NCBI GenBank assembly: GCA_964349045.1
Contig: CAYGFI010000027.1
Coordinates: 1-37,109 of the forward strand
Length of the DNA stretch: 37,109 nt
Reading direction: 5' to 3'
Source: JACJXF01 sp964349045
Lineage (GTDB): Bacteria > Bacteroidota > Bacteroidia > Bacteroidales > GCA-2748055
Below, piece by piece: positions 37,037 to 37,109 of the stretch (the stretch's first letter is position 1; each line of letters starts with the position of its first letter). The position numbers and the translations under genes were made by a program. A model generated the notes under the pieces. It was given only the letters and a program-made list of their open reading frames with translations. It searched no databases and was not told the DNA's origin.

Positions 37037-37077
37037 TATCACATATAAAGTGCGATTAATGTGATTTATATCACATA
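37037..37077. promoter_or_regulatory. CRP-like palindrome and direct repeats ahead of the AAA ATPase
   Basis: TGTGATTTATATCACA (37060-37075) is TGTGA-N6-TCACA, the classic Crp/Fnr-type dyad. TATCACATA occurs twice (37037-37045 and 37069-37077), 32 bp apart, and the first copy ends at the start codon region. Whether the Crp/Fnr protein encoded at 28354-29049 or another regulator binds it is unknown. Confidence 0.45.
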
Positions 37078-37109
37078 ATTGACACAAAATATGCAATATT
37101 ATACATTAG

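Noticed and set aside
1..37109. tRNA, rRNA, transposase or prophage
   Set aside because: No cloverleaf, rRNA core segment, DDE transposase or phage structural gene was recognised on either strand by reading; a covariance-model search was not possible.

Overview
The window looks like a chromosomal segment of a Bacteroidota bacterium, probably a marine or anaerobic Bacteroidales/Marinilabiliales-type lineage. The evidence is the set of TAnnTTTG-type (-7) promoters, the Bacteroidetes-style UvrA, SmpB, MiaA and FloA proteins, periplasmic SPOR-like proteins, and a Cys-anchored S9 peptidase. No rRNA, tRNA, CRISPR array, transposase or phage structural gene was recognised.

Layout. (1) 1-2945: an arsenic detoxification operon (arsR, ACR3 efflux pump, thioredoxin-type arsC, arsM) behind two tandem operator-like dyads. 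(2) 2946-3497: a decayed four-helix-bundle (23S-IVP family) gene bracketed by inverted octamer-repeat arrays. (3) 3498-15345: housekeeping genes (prfC, lytic transglycosylase, uvrA, LOG-family hydrolase, two envelope proteins, smpB, miaA, a four-TM protein). (4) 15460-17544: a secreted S9 peptidase lipoprotein. (5) 17708-19941: an AT-rich restriction-modification cassette: beta-class methyltransferase fused to a SNase-like domain, a winged-helix mini-protein, and a probable MjaI-family endonuclease. (6) 20043-25653: bcp-recA, a TPR/PD40/SPOR envelope protein, and clpS-nfeD-floA. (7) 25980-29049: a thioredoxin/thioredoxin reductase operon ending in a chimeric gene remnant, divergent from a Crp/Fnr regulator. 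(8) 29080-31776: ECF sigma, zinc-finger anti-sigma, CpxP/Spy-like protein, then a lipoprotein. (9) 31884-34938: a dead family-4 uracil-DNA glycosylase fragment, a radical SAM protein, and a NifX/NifB-like metal-cluster group (DUF5320, two NifX-like proteins, DUF134 regulator). (10) 35022-37034: a truncated peroxiredoxin, a SAM methyltransferase and an AAA/DUF4143 ATPase.

Two things stand out. First, intergenic DNA carries several repeat families: phased 8-bp arrays directly after stop codons, a GCGC-rich element 37-64 bp ahead of three genes, 9-bp GTGCCTAAA units, and TTCGGA tandem repeats. One GCGC element has become the C-terminus of UvrA and a 9-mer supplies the acr3 stop codon. Second, at least four broken genes (four-helix-bundle, Trx/GroES/DUF302 chimera, uracil-DNA glycosylase, peroxiredoxin) lie in junctions between intact operons, which suggests active turnover by small deletions and frameshifts. 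The most interesting functional locus is the restriction-modification cassette, whose methyltransferase carries a SNase-fold domain that has lost its catalytic residues.
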